From Pseudescherichia sp039594205 (lineage in GTDB: Bacteria; Pseudomonadota; Gammaproteobacteria; Enterobacterales; Enterobacteriaceae), in assembly GCA_039594205.1 (NCBI GenBank), contig JBCNNW010000001.1, forward strand, positions 124,001 to 188,000: 64,000 nucleotides of DNA. Reading direction: 5' to 3'. A program made the position numbers and the translations under genes. Positions within the stretch are counted from its first letter, which is position 1. Each line of letters starts with the position of its first letter. Below are positions 9,250 through 18,154 of the stretch, piece after piece. Under the pieces are notes generated by a model, which saw only the letters and a list, made by a program, of their open reading frames with translations, did no database searches and was not told the DNA's origin.

Positions 9250-10026
9250 CTACCGCCTGCGGCGATGCACGGCCTCGGCCTCCCAGAAGAGGAGTCGCCG
9301 CTGCAGCCAGCGCACCAGCTCTGCGCCGCACAGCCCAATCAGCGCCAGCAAAAACACGCCTGCAAACATGGTCGCCATACTCATGCTGACCGAGCTTGCC
9401 GCGATCAGATAGCCAAGCCCGCTCTGCGCCGAGAGAAACTCCGCTACCACCGCGCCAATCAGCGCCAGCGCGACGCCAATCTGCAATCCGGCGAAAATGT
9501 CGCTCGCCGCCGAGGGGAGTTTGACATGAAAGAGTAAATACCCGCGTGAGGCAGAAAAGGCGCGGCAGGCGTCCAGCAGCTCTGGATCGGCGCGGCGAAT
9601 ACCGTTGACGGTATTCACAAACAGCGGGAAAAAGCAGACCAGAGTGACCAGCACCACCTTTGACAGGGTGCCAAAACCAAACCACACCAGAATGATCGGC
9701 CCCAGCGCTACCTTAGGCGTGGCCTGCAGCGCCACCAGCAGCGGGTAGACGAACCGCTCAAAGGTGCGTGACTCCGCCAGCGCCACACCCAGCGTAATCG
9801 CCAGCACGCTGCCGACGGCAAAGCCGCTAAGCGTCTCGCCCAGCGTGACCGCAATATGCGGCCACAGGCTGTTATCCTGAAAGCCGCTGGCCAGCGCACC
9901 GAATACCGCGCCGGGCGAGGGCAGCAGATAGTCGGGAATAGCAAACAGACGCACGGCCATGTCCCAGATAAGTACCAGCACCGCCAGGCTAATCAGCGGG
10001 TAGATCAGCGGTTGAAGTCTACGCAT
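9250..10026 (-). CDS. ABC importer permease, TauC/SsuC type
   Basis: A 258-residue inner-membrane permease with about six spans and the cytoplasmic EAA-like loop (ELLDACRAFSASRGYLLFHVKLPSA, positions about 150-175) of the NitT/TauT family. It overlaps the ATPase gene by 8 bases and ends one base after the deaminase stop on the other strand. With the ATPase, hydrolase and solute-binding protein it forms the minus-strand arm of the GntR-centred cluster. Members of this importer class carry sulfonates, nitrate, pyrimidines or aromatic acids; the substrate here is unknown. Confidence 0.87.
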   Translation of the reverse strand: MRRLQPLIYPLISLAVLVLIWDMAVRLFAIPDYLLPSPGAVFGALASGFQDNSLWPHIAVTLGETLSGFAVGSVLAITLGVALAESRTFERFVYPLLVALQATPKVALGPIILVWFGFGTLSKVVLVTLVCFFPLFVNTVNGIRRADPELLDACRAFSASRGYLLFHVKLPSAASDIFAGLQIGVALALIGAVVAEFLSAQSGLGYLIAASSVSMSMATMFAGVFLLALIGLCGAELVRWLQRRLLFWEAEAVHRRRR

Positions 10027-10777
10027 GAGTAAAATACCTCCGTAAATGCTGGCACAGGGCCATAAACCTCTCGTCTCCTAGCGTCTCCAGCGTGCGCGGG
10101 CGCGGCAGGGAAATCGCTAGCTCTTCGACAATTCGGCCCGGCCTCGGCGACATCACCAATACCCGGTCGGCCAGAAATACCGCTTCCTGAATCGAGTGAG
10201 TAATAAACAGCACCGACTTGCGCTGCTGCTCCCAGATGCGCTGTAGCTCCAGCATCAGCGTCTCCCGCGACAGCGCGTCCAGCGCCGCGAACGGCTCATC
10301 CATCAGCAGCAGCTGCGGATCGTGCAGCAGCATCCTGGCGATGCCGACGCGCTGCTGCATTCCGCCGGAAAGCTCTAACGGATAGTCGTTGGCAAAGGGC
10401 GCAAGACCCACCAGCGCAAGCAGTTCGAGAGCGCGCTGCCGCGCCGGGTCTTTGGGCAACCCCAGCGTACGGGCCGGCAGCAGGACGTTATTGAGCACGC
10501 TTTTCCACGGTAGCAGGTTGGGTTTCTGAAACACCACACCCGCATGGTGGCCCGGTCCGTTCACTGCTTCAGACGCCAGCAGAACCTGGCCCGATGAGGG
10601 CGGCATCAACCCGGCGGCGAGCTTAAGAATGGTGGATTTGCCGCAGCCGGACGGTCCCAGCAGCGCCACAAACTCACCGTCTGCCACCCGCAGGTCAACG
10701 CTGCCCAGCGCCTCGATCTCTCCCCGGCGCGTGGTATAGGTCAGGCTCGCCCCGCGCAGCTCCAGCGCAGCGCTCAT
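10019..10777 (-). CDS. ABC importer ATPase, TauB/SsuB type
   Basis: A 252-residue ATP-binding subunit with Walker A GPSGCGKST (41-49), the Q-loop region VFQKPNLLPWKS, the signature LSGGMQQR and Walker B LLLMDEPFAALD. The sequence LPWKSVLNN is typical of the NitT/TauT ATPases. It overlaps both neighbours (permease by 8 bases, hydrolase by 4), which shows tight translational coupling in one operon. It powers import of the ligand bound by the protein at 12078-13142. Confidence 0.9.
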   Translation of the reverse strand: MSAALELRGASLTYTTRRGEIEALGSVDLRVADGEFVALLGPSGCGKSTILKLAAGLMPPSSGQVLLASEAVNGPGHHAGVVFQKPNLLPWKSVLNNVLLPARTLGLPKDPARQRALELLALVGLAPFANDYPLELSGGMQQRVGIARMLLHDPQLLLMDEPFAALDALSRETLMLELQRIWEQQRKSVLFITHSIQEAVFLADRVLVMSPRPGRIVEELAISLPRPRTLETLGDERFMALCQHLRRYFTHA

Positions 10778-12081
10778 GTTTGTGCCTCGTGCTCTGCCCG
10801 CGCGGCGGCAAGAAACGCCAGAACCCGCTCCCAGCTTCTACGGTTGGCCCGGGCGTTTGCAACCGGCGTTCCACCGCCGTCGATGGCGACCCCCGCCACC
10901 GGATGCACTTTAGCGATGTCTGTGGTCGGGACAAATGGAAAGCCGATGGCATGCCCGGCCCCGGCGTTATGCACATGCTCAACCGGCCAGGGGTGTTCCC
11001 GTGCCACCAGATCGGCCTTGATGCGATCGCAGTACGCCTCCGACGGCCAGAAGCCATCATCAGAGCCGGAGATCACCAGCACGGGCCCGGCAATGCGCTC
11101 CACCGGAATACGCGCCGCCGCGGTGAATTCCGCGTTGCGCTCTACCGTTAAAAATGCCGGGGCCTGACGGAGGGGGACGTCCGGGGCGGAAGGGTGGTCA
11201 AACGCATGCCAGTCCGCATCAGGATTATTGTGCCAGATATTGCGCAGCGGCTCGCCGCGCCATGTCCAGGCGGTGGCGTCGCGCAACTCGTCCGGGCGGC
11301 CAGCGCGCAGCGTGCCGTGGATCACCGCGCTTGGCACATAGCCAATTACGGCGCTGATACGTTCGGGGAAGGTCGAGGCCAGCAGCAGGGCCAGTTCGCC
11401 ACCGCGAGAGTGTCCGGCGACCGCGATAAACCCGGCGCGCGGCTGAAGCTCACGGGCGGCCCACGCCAGCGCTTGCTCAAAATACTCCAGCGGGGTAGCG
11501 GAAATGTACTCCGGGCGGCCAGGCGCTTTGAAATAAGCCAGGGCAAACGCCGCGTAGCCGTGGGAGGCAAACAGGGCGGCACGTGACTCAGGTGTCCCAC
11601 CGCCGGAGCCGTTCAGCAGCACAATCAGCGGATGCGGGCCCTCTCCCGGCGGGGTGAAGAGGGTGCCGGAAAGATCGCCCTCGCGTACCTCACGGCGCGT
11701 AACGCCGGGGGCAACAAGATGCTGCACGATAGTAGTCTCTGCCTCATTGCCTGCGGCATCCACAAGATGCAGTTCGATCCGTCGCGGTTCGGTGCTGTCG
11801 GACAGCTCAGGGGTTACGGGCGCGGAAAGCTGGCGCAGCGCCCAGACAGGAGCCATAGGCTCTGCGTCCTGCCAGCTACCCTCCAGCGGTACAGCGGTGG
11901 CAACGTCCAGCGCACCGTCTTCAGCGATGGCAAACGCGGCACGGCTTTGCCAGACGCTGCCGTCCGAATGGGTAAACGACGCTGAGAGCCGGGCGACGCC
12001 GCGTGCCAGTCCGCTGGCAGTGATGCTTCGCGGCCGATCGATCGGCCCGTCAGCCATATCAATATGCAGTGTCATACTCAT
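10774..12081 (-). CDS. Alpha/beta hydrolase of the BAAT / acyl-CoA thioester hydrolase type
   Basis: A 435-residue protein with two parts. The N-terminal half (about 1-130) is beta-rich and resembles the acyl-CoA thioesterase/BAAT N-domain. The C-terminal half has an alpha/beta-hydrolase fold with the nucleophile elbow GHSRGG (S225), an oxyanion region LLNGSGGG and a late DDGFW acid segment. Relatives cleave acyl-CoA thioesters or conjugate acyl groups; most bacterial members are uncharacterised. The gene sits inside an ABC importer operon between the ATPase and the solute-binding protein, with 4-base overlaps on both sides, so it probably processes the imported compound. No signal peptide, so cytoplasmic. 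Confidence 0.75.
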   Translation of the reverse strand: MSMTLHIDMADGPIDRPRSITASGLARGVARLSASFTHSDGSVWQSRAAFAIAEDGALDVATAVPLEGSWQDAEPMAPVWALRQLSAPVTPELSDSTEPRRIELHLVDAAGNEAETTIVQHLVAPGVTRREVREGDLSGTLFTPPGEGPHPLIVLLNGSGGGTPESRAALFASHGYAAFALAYFKAPGRPEYISATPLEYFEQALAWAARELQPRAGFIAVAGHSRGGELALLLASTFPERISAVIGYVPSAVIHGTLRAGRPDELRDATAWTWRGEPLRNIWHNNPDADWHAFDHPSAPDVPLRQAPAFLTVERNAEFTAAARIPVERIAGPVLVISGSDDGFWPSEAYCDRIKADLVAREHPWPVEHVHNAGAGHAIGFPFVPTTDIAKVHPVAGVAIDGGGTPVANARANRRSWERVLAFLAAARAEHEAQT

Positions 12082-13142
12082 TTTGCCGCCTCCGCCCGCT
12101 TGCGCAGGGCATCTTTATCAAAATCGTCAAACGCCGTAACGAACTCGTTAGAGAAGATCTTTGCCACCGGCACGTTTGCGCTGGGGAACTCCCCCTGTTT
12201 CGCCATCGCGCCAATGGCCTGCTGGATCACCGCGAGGTCATACTGGCCTGGCTGGCGGCGCGTGCCGTCCGGTCGGTAAAGCGTGCGCTGCAGGCGACGG
12301 GTAAGCAGCGTCGTCGCCTCGGTCAGGGCCTTGTCATCGGCGTTCGCGGGCTTGCTTTCCGGATGCTGTCGCCAGAAGGCCTGAACGCAGAAAGTCGGGT
12401 TGATTTCACAAACGTACTGCGCCTCGGTATAGGCCCGGCCAAAGCGGCGGATTAAGTCTGGATCCTCTTTAAAGGTATCCTGATGGGCGATAAAACCGTT
12501 TCCGGGGTTCTCCTGAAATACCGCCGGGTAGGCGATACGGCGGATTTTGGTGCCGGTAAACTCAAAAATATCGCCCCAGCTGCTGTTGTAGTTGAGCGCA
12601 TCCACCTTGCCGCTGCGCAGCGCCTGGAAGCCGGAGCCTAGCGCGCCGACCGCCACGAACTCAACGTTCTTGCCCGGCTCCAGCCCGGCAACCCTAAGCG
12701 CGGCCCGGCTGTTGGGCAGGGTGCCCCATGTCAGCGCGCCGACGCCGATCTTCTTATCTTTGAGATCGGCGAGGGTTTTAATGGGTGAGTCCGCCAGCAC
12801 CGTATACTCCAGCGTCTGATTTGGCGTGCCGTTATAGAAGTAGCGCAGCGGCAGCGGATTTTTGCCGCTGAAATAGCTGGAAATTACCGGCTCCGAGACT
12901 GGATAGCCGAAGGTTACACGCTTGCTGGCGACCTGGGGCAGCAGCGCGCCCGCCCCCTGAAACACCACCAGCTTAACGTCGAGATTTTGTTCTTTGAACA
13001 ACCCCAGCTCTTGTGCGGCCGCATAAGGTGCGCCGTCGTGGACGGCGGGAGGAATGGCCAGAGCCACGGTCACTTCATCAAGGGCCTGCGCCTGAGCGAC
13101 GCCGGCAAACGTGAGTGACAACAGCAGATACTTTACTCGCAT
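12078..13142 (-). CDS. ABC importer solute-binding protein (NMT1/SsuA-like)
   Basis: A 354-residue periplasmic binding protein. I choose the ATG at 13142 (MRVKYLLLSLTFAGVAQAQA) because it gives a clean Sec signal peptide and follows an AGGAAG ribosome site; the longer frame would add 30 residues ahead of it. The mature part has the NMT1/TauA-type layout (VALAIPPAVHDGAPYAAAQE, VFQGAGALLPQVASK and GVGALTWGTLPNSRAAL). It is the first gene of the minus-strand operon and would deliver ligand to the permease/ATPase pair. It differs strongly from the second binding protein at 15708, so the two importers probably bind different ligands. Confidence 0.85.
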   Translation of the reverse strand: MRVKYLLLSLTFAGVAQAQALDEVTVALAIPPAVHDGAPYAAAQELGLFKEQNLDVKLVVFQGAGALLPQVASKRVTFGYPVSEPVISSYFSGKNPLPLRYFYNGTPNQTLEYTVLADSPIKTLADLKDKKIGVGALTWGTLPNSRAALRVAGLEPGKNVEFVAVGALGSGFQALRSGKVDALNYNSSWGDIFEFTGTKIRRIAYPAVFQENPGNGFIAHQDTFKEDPDLIRRFGRAYTEAQYVCEINPTFCVQAFWRQHPESKPANADDKALTEATTLLTRRLQRTLYRPDGTRRQPGQYDLAVIQQAIGAMAKQGEFPSANVPVAKIFSNEFVTAFDDFDKDALRKRAEAAK

Positions 13143-13467
13143 AGGGCTTCCTGATGATGGCGAAACAGAGGCGCTCAAGGTAGAGCAGGCCACCCTCATG
13201 CAAAACGAACATATTGCGCTAACGGTATGCAAGAGAGAGCTAATCTGGGCAGCCCAGCGGTAGCGGCGCTCGCCGTTCAGGTCACCGGCTGCTGATAGGC
13301 CCTTATCCGCGCACTGAGCAGCTCAGTTGATGCTTTTTTCGGTTTTATATTGCTGTTTTAATTATTAGAACCCGACGCAAACCTGCCCCAGAATGGCCTC
13401 ACTAAGAGCGTCAAGGCGGCGCTGTGAGAAGCTCACTGTGGTGAGATAAGCGGCTAAGGGGAGTGCT
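13143..13467. promoter_or_regulatory. Divergent promoter region of the GntR-centred cluster
   Basis: This 325-base gap separates the minus-strand importer arm from the GntR gene. It holds an AT-rich stretch around 13325-13370 and the palindrome GTGAGAAGCTCAC at 13424-13436 (arms GTGAG/CTCAC, 3-base centre) about 30 bases before the GntR start. The palindrome is placed where an autoregulatory GntR operator would be expected. No gene was seen here. Confidence 0.4.
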
Positions 13468-14166
13468 GTGACGGAATCTTTATCTTTAGGCGAACGTGCT
13501 TACCATGCGATCCGCCGCGACATTCTGACCTGTCGCATGATGCCGGGATCGCTGGTGACTGAATCCGAGCTGATGGAGCGCTACCAGCTGGGTAAAAGCA
13601 CCTGCCGACTGGCGCTGGCGCGGCTCAGCCATGAATACCTTATCGAATCCCGCCCGCGTAAAGGCTACCGCATCGCGCCCATCACCCTCCAGGATGTAGA
13701 GGAGATCTTCACCCTGCGCGTGCAGCTTGAGCCGCTGGCGGCGCGTCTTGCCGTCGGCAAAGTGGATATCGACCTGCTTAAGCGGCTAGAGGCGGACTGC
13801 CGGGTAGAGGTCGCCGCGCCGCTCCCTACGCGCATTGATGTGTTTATGAATGCAAACAAGCGTTTTCATCTGGCTATTGCCGAGGCGGCGGGCAATCAGC
13901 ATCTGCTGCGCACGCTCTCTACCCTGATGGATGAGATGGCGCGGCTGGTGGCGCTGGGGTTCAACGTTCAGCGTACCAAGCCGGAAATTCGCCACGACCA
14001 TAACGCCATGATCGACGCCTTCATCGAGGGCGACCGCAAACGGGTGGAGTTTATCGCCCGCCGGCATATTGAGACCTTCCAGGCGATGACGCTGGAAAAA
14101 ATCTACGCCACGTTAACGTCGGACGGTACGCTGCTGCCCGTTCAGGAGAGGAGAGTTTTCTCATGA
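13468..14166 (+). CDS. GntR-family (FCD) transcriptional regulator
   Basis: A 232-residue regulator with a winged helix at the N-terminus (AYHAIRRDILTCRMMPGSLVTE, LGKSTCRLALARLSHE) and an all-helical FCD ligand domain (about 85-220, GNQHLLRTLSTLMDEMARL). The start is a GTG at 13468 behind AAGGGGAG, which puts the helix-turn-helix at the family position. It lies between two importer operons pointing away from or along with it and overlaps the next ATPase by 4 bases. It most likely senses the substrate or an early intermediate and controls both arms. Confidence 0.87.
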   Translation: MTESLSLGERAYHAIRRDILTCRMMPGSLVTESELMERYQLGKSTCRLALARLSHEYLIESRPRKGYRIAPITLQDVEEIFTLRVQLEPLAARLAVGKVDIDLLKRLEADCRVEVAAPLPTRIDVFMNANKRFHLAIAEAAGNQHLLRTLSTLMDEMARLVALGFNVQRTKPEIRHDHNAMIDAFIEGDRKRVEFIARRHIETFQAMTLEKIYATLTSDGTLLPVQERRVFS

Positions 14167-14930
14167 GCGCCCTTCTTGAAGAGCTGCCTGCCGCCGCTGC
14201 GCCAGCGATCGCGCTCCGGCAGGTCGGTAAACATTTCGGCACGCAAGAGGTGTTGAAAGCGATTTCACTTAACGTTTATCCAGGGGAGATCGTCGCGCTG
14301 CTCGGCGCTTCCGGGTGCGGAAAAAGCACGTTGCTGAATATCATCTCCGGCCTGCTGCCGGCTGACAACGGCGACATCGTCCTGCAGGGTGAGGCGGTGG
14401 CGCAGTTCAGCCAGTGGCGGCAGGTGGCCTATCTCTTTCAGGAGGACCGACTGCTGCCGTGGCGCACGGTGCGCCAGAACGTCAACTTCGCGCTGGAGAA
14501 CAGCGCCCTGTCGCGCGCAGAGCGTCAGCGTCGCGTTGAGGCCGCTCTGCAACTGGTGGGCATGGCGCAGGTGGGGAATAAGTGGCCGCACCAGCTCTCG
14601 GGCGGGATGCGCAGCCGTATCGCCCTGGCGCGCAGCCTGGTGGCAGAACCGCAGATTTTGCTGATGGATGAGCCGTTCTCCAAACTTGATCCGCAGACCC
14701 GCAGCGCCATGCATGACGAGCTGCTACGTATTCGCCAGCTTAAGAATATGACGGTGGTGATGGTCACCCATGACGTTGAGGAGGCGGTGATCCTCGCCGA
14801 CCGCATTGTCATTCTGCAACCCAATCCGGGACGCATTAAACAGTTTGTGACTGTAACTCTGCCGCGACCCCGTTTGCCCACCAGCCGCGACGTGGCCGAG
14901 AAGGTCCGTCTGCTGCGGATGGAGGTCTAG
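14163..14930 (+). CDS. ABC importer ATPase of the second transporter
   Basis: A 255-residue NitT/TauT-type ATPase with Walker A GASGCGKST (48-56), the segment LFQEDRLLPWRTV, signature LSGGMRSR and Walker B LLMDEPFSKLD. It begins inside the GntR gene (4-base overlap) and its stop directly abuts the permease ATG. It serves the second importer of the cluster together with the genes at 14931 and 15708. Confidence 0.9.
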   Translation: MSALLEELPAAAAPAIALRQVGKHFGTQEVLKAISLNVYPGEIVALLGASGCGKSTLLNIISGLLPADNGDIVLQGEAVAQFSQWRQVAYLFQEDRLLPWRTVRQNVNFALENSALSRAERQRRVEAALQLVGMAQVGNKWPHQLSGGMRSRIALARSLVAEPQILLMDEPFSKLDPQTRSAMHDELLRIRQLKNMTVVMVTHDVEEAVILADRIVILQPNPGRIKQFVTVTLPRPRLPTSRDVAEKVRLLRMEV

Positions 14931-15704
14931 ATGCATAAGTCCAGGAGAGTGCTCTCCCTTATTGTCCAGCGCCTGATCCTGCTGGCGGCCTTTTTCTTAC
15001 TGTGGCTGCTGGCGGCACGCAATATGCCCGCTTTTGTCCTCCCTGGGCCGGAGAAGACCTTTAACGCGCTGCTGATGCTGTGGCGCAACGATACGCTGCT
15101 ACACGACATTGGCGTGACCTTTTCACGGGTATTCAGCGGCTTTTTACTGGCTACGGTGGTAGGAACGCTGGCCGGGCTGGCGCTCGGGGCAAGCCGCAGG
15201 CTAGCGCAGTTTTTCGAGCCGCTGCTGGCGGTGTTTAACACCGTCTCGTCGGCCATCTGGGCAATATTCGCCATTATCTGGTTTGGCATCTCTAACGCGA
15301 CCACCGTCTTCGTGGTGTTTATGACCTCAATGCCGCTGATCCTGACCAACGTCTGGCAGGGGGCGCAAACGGTCGAACGACAGTACGTGGAGCTGGCGCG
15401 CAGTTTCCGTATGAGCCGCGAGCAGACGCTGCTCAAAATCTATTTACCCACCATTCTGCCTTACTTTTTTTCGGGCGCGCGGCTGGCGTTTGGTTTTGGC
15501 TGGCGCGTATCGCTGGTGGCGGAAACGCTGGGCGCATCGGACGGAATTGGCTACCGGCTGCGCCAGGCGGGCGACCTGGTGCAGACAGATCAGGTCTTCG
15601 CCTGGACGCTGCTGCTGGTCTCGCTGATGCTGCTGCTGGAGGGCGGTTTGCTTAAACCGCTGGAGCGCCACCTCTTTCGCTGGAAATCACACACACAGGA
15701 ATAA
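14931..15704 (+). CDS. ABC importer permease of the second transporter
   Basis: A 257-residue permease of the TauC/SsuC family with an N-terminal span, a central group of spans and the EAA-like loop YVELARSFRMSREQTLLKIYLPTILPYFF cut here in two parts for reading: YVELARSFRMSREQ then KIYLPTILPYF. It starts at the base after the ATPase stop and is followed by the binding protein 3 bases later. It forms the membrane channel of the second importer; substrate unknown. Confidence 0.88.
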   Translation: MHKSRRVLSLIVQRLILLAAFFLLWLLAARNMPAFVLPGPEKTFNALLMLWRNDTLLHDIGVTFSRVFSGFLLATVVGTLAGLALGASRRLAQFFEPLLAVFNTVSSAIWAIFAIIWFGISNATTVFVVFMTSMPLILTNVWQGAQTVERQYVELARSFRMSREQTLLKIYLPTILPYFFSGARLAFGFGWRVSLVAETLGASDGIGYRLRQAGDLVQTDQVFAWTLLLVSLMLLLEGGLLKPLERHLFRWKSHTQE

Positions 15705-15707
15705 CAG

Positions 15708-16688
15708 ATGAAAAACTGGTTAAAGGTGGCCACCCTGGCTGCCGGGGCTCTCTTCGCCCTGAATTCTGCGGCGGCTGAAAAGGTCCGCATTGGCTACTGG
15801 AGCAGCGGCGTCAGCCTGGGCTATGGCACCGTACTGGAAAATAAGGACTTTTTGGCTAAGCGCGGCATCGATGCTGAGTTCGTTCACTTCCCGGACGTCA
15901 ATGCACCCATCAAAGCGCTGGCGTCAGGATCCATAGATTTAGCGTTCGGCGCGCCGCTGGCAGGGGTCTTCAGCAGCGCGTCCGAAGGGGTACCGATCAA
16001 AATCTTTGCCGCTACGCAACCTGCCGACGTGCAGTTTGTTGTGCCGCAGGGCTCACCCATTACCTCGCTGAGCCAGCTCAAGGGTAAAAAAATCGGCATA
16101 TCACCTGCCGGGTCGTCGGTGGCGGTGATCGCCGCCACGCTGTTACAGGGTAACAATCAGATCGCTCCCAATGCGTTCCAGCTGATTGGCGGTAACGAAT
16201 CACGCCTTGCCCAGTATCTGGTGCAAAAGCAGGTCGATGCCGCCGCGCTACGTTCGCTGACCATTGAGCAACTGGACGAGCTGAAAGTGACGCCGCTTGG
16301 TAGCTTTGCCGATGAGTGGAAAAAGCTGACCCATAGCGACGCCATACCCTATATCGGCGTCGGCGCGGTGCGCAGTGAGTTGATTGAACAGCACCCGGAA
16401 ACGGTAGCGCGGGTTATCGCCGCGCTGCGTGACACCCTGGCGTGGGGTAAGGCTCATCAGCAGGAGGTGGTTTCGCTGCTGCAGAAAAACGCCAACCTGC
16501 CGCAGCGTGAGGCTGAAGTCTATTTCAGCCGCTGGGACAGCATGAATCGCGTCACCTTTGAACCGGCGGATATCGCCACCCTTAAGCGTCAACACCAGGT
16601 CTTTGTCGCCAGCGGCACCGTGAAAGGCGACGTGCCGGAGAGTCTCTACGACGACGCGGCGTACAAGGCATCGGCATCAATAAAATAA
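15708..16688 (+). CDS. ABC importer solute-binding protein of the second transporter
   Basis: A 326-residue periplasmic binding protein with a Sec signal peptide (MKNWLKVATLAAGALFALNS, cleavage near AAA-E24). The mature part has the aliphatic-sulfonate/TauA-like pattern VRIGYWSSGVSLGYG and the segments LASGSIDLAFGAPLAG and LKGKKIGISPAGSSVAV. It completes the second importer operon. The fold family binds small organic acids, sulfonates or pyrimidine precursors; the ligand cannot be deduced. Confidence 0.87.
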   Translation: MKNWLKVATLAAGALFALNSAAAEKVRIGYWSSGVSLGYGTVLENKDFLAKRGIDAEFVHFPDVNAPIKALASGSIDLAFGAPLAGVFSSASEGVPIKIFAATQPADVQFVVPQGSPITSLSQLKGKKIGISPAGSSVAVIAATLLQGNNQIAPNAFQLIGGNESRLAQYLVQKQVDAAALRSLTIEQLDELKVTPLGSFADEWKKLTHSDAIPYIGVGAVRSELIEQHPETVARVIAALRDTLAWGKAHQQEVVSLLQKNANLPQREAEVYFSRWDSMNRVTFEPADIATLKRQHQVFVASGTVKGDVPESLYDDAAYKASASIK

Positions 16689-16700
16689 CAGGAGATAACC

Positions 16701-17717
16701 GTGAGTCAGACCATGAAAGCGCTGGTGCTTAACCAGCACGGCAGCCTGGACAATCTGTCTGTCGTAGCCGACAAACCGCGCCCGACGTTGCAGCCAGGCC
16801 ACGCCATCGTCCGGGTGAAAGCCTCCGCGTTTAACTATCACGACGTCTTTACCGTTAACGGCATGCCGGGCATTAAGGTGCCGCTGCCAGTGGTGCCGGG
16901 CCTCGATCTTGCTGGCGTCATCGATGAGATAGCTGACGACGTGACGGGTTGGAAGGTGGGCGACCGCGTGCTGATCAATCCGCTGAAGCCCGGCGTGGGG
17001 CTGATGGGCGAAATGACCGACGGCGGCATGGCGGAATATGCTCTGGTGGACGCCATGCAGCTTATCGCGCTGCCGGAAGCGGTCACCTTCGCCCAGGCGG
17101 CGGCGCTGCCGGTGGCCTACGGCACGGCGCACCGCATGCTGGTCACCCATGACACTATCAAACAGGGCGACCGGGTGTTGATCCTCGGTGCCAGCGGCGG
17201 CGTGGGCACCGCCTGCGTAGTGCTGGCGAAAAAGCTCGGCGCGGAAGTTACCGCCTGCGTCGGCAGCGCGGAGAAGGGCGAGGCGCTGCTCGCGCTGGGT
17301 GCCGATCACGTCGTTAACTATCGCGAAGAAGATTTCTCCCGCTGGGCAATTGGCCGCTACGGCAAACCCCAGCGCCGTAACTATGAGGGCGGCGTGGACG
17401 TGGTGATTAACTTCACCGGCGGTGACACCTGGCGTCCCTCGCTCAAATGCTTAAAACGCGGCGGCACGCTGCTGGTCTGCGGTGCGACGGCGGGCTACGA
17501 CCCGGCGGAAGATCTGCGCTACGTCTGGAGCTTTGAGCTCAACATCAAAGGCTCCAACAGCTTCTACACCGAGGATCTGGAGGCGCTGCTGACGCTGGTG
17601 GCGCAGGGCGACATTAAACCGCTCATCGACCGTGAGCTGCCGCTGGAGCAGGCGGCGGAAGGGCTGCGGTTGATCCGCGACCGTGAAGTCTTAGGCAAAG
17701 TGATTGTGACACCATAA
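16701..17717 (+). CDS. MDR-family quinone-type oxidoreductase
   Basis: A 338-residue medium-chain dehydrogenase/reductase. It has an N-terminal GroES-like domain (KASAFNYHDVF) and a Rossmann domain with ILGASGGVGT (161-170), followed by GADHVVNYREEDF. It lacks the cysteine cluster of structural zinc alcohol dehydrogenases, which points to the zinc-free quinone oxidoreductase/enoyl reductase group using NAD(P)H. The GTG start at 16701 follows AGGAG; the in-frame ATG at 16713 is an alternative. It lies 12 bases after the binding protein and opens the enzymatic part of the plus-strand operon. Confidence 0.8.
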   Translation: MSQTMKALVLNQHGSLDNLSVVADKPRPTLQPGHAIVRVKASAFNYHDVFTVNGMPGIKVPLPVVPGLDLAGVIDEIADDVTGWKVGDRVLINPLKPGVGLMGEMTDGGMAEYALVDAMQLIALPEAVTFAQAAALPVAYGTAHRMLVTHDTIKQGDRVLILGASGGVGTACVVLAKKLGAEVTACVGSAEKGEALLALGADHVVNYREEDFSRWAIGRYGKPQRRNYEGGVDVVINFTGGDTWRPSLKCLKRGGTLLVCGATAGYDPAEDLRYVWSFELNIKGSNSFYTEDLEALLTLVAQGDIKPLIDRELPLEQAAEGLRLIRDREVLGKVIVTP

Positions 17718-17727
17718 GGATAAGCAG

Positions 17728-18144
17728 ATGAGCGAGATTGTTGCATTAAGCGCGCAGGACGTGCAGGAAAAACTGCTGAAGGGTCCCTATCACCAGTGGC
17801 TGGGGCTTGAGGTGCAGGCGGTGGCAAAAGGCGAAATCACCCTGACGGCGCATTTTCGCGACGAGTGGGTGGTCAACCCAGCGGGAGGGTATATCCACGG
17901 CGGCATTCTGGCGGCGCTGGTCGATCTGACCGCCGACTGGGCGCTGGTAGCCTATACCGGGAAAGGCGTGCCAACGCTGGATATTCGGGTCGACTATCAC
18001 CGTCCGGCGCGCGGCGATCTGCGAATAACAGGTAAAGTCATCAAAGTGGGCAAGCAGGTCTCCAGCGCGGAGGCATGGGTTTATGACAGCGAAGATCGGC
18101 TGGTGGCGAGCGGCCGCGGTCTGTACGCCATGCCTGCCGCCTGA
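17728..18144 (+). CDS. PaaI-family hotdog thioesterase
   Basis: A 138-residue hotdog-fold protein with the family signature GGYIHGGILAALVDLTADWAL (residues about 51-71, given here as GGYIHGGI and LVDLTADWAL). PaaI-type enzymes hydrolyse acyl-CoA thioesters, often of aromatic or hydroxylated acids, in the cytoplasm. It lies 10 bases after the oxidoreductase. A thioesterase beside an acyl-CoA ligase in one operon suggests either that CoA is recycled at a later step or that the enzyme clears stalled intermediates. Confidence 0.85.
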   Translation: MSEIVALSAQDVQEKLLKGPYHQWLGLEVQAVAKGEITLTAHFRDEWVVNPAGGYIHGGILAALVDLTADWALVAYTGKGVPTLDIRVDYHRPARGDLRITGKVIKVGKQVSSAEAWVYDSEDRLVASGRGLYAMPAA

Positions 18145-18154
18145 GGAGCCGCCC

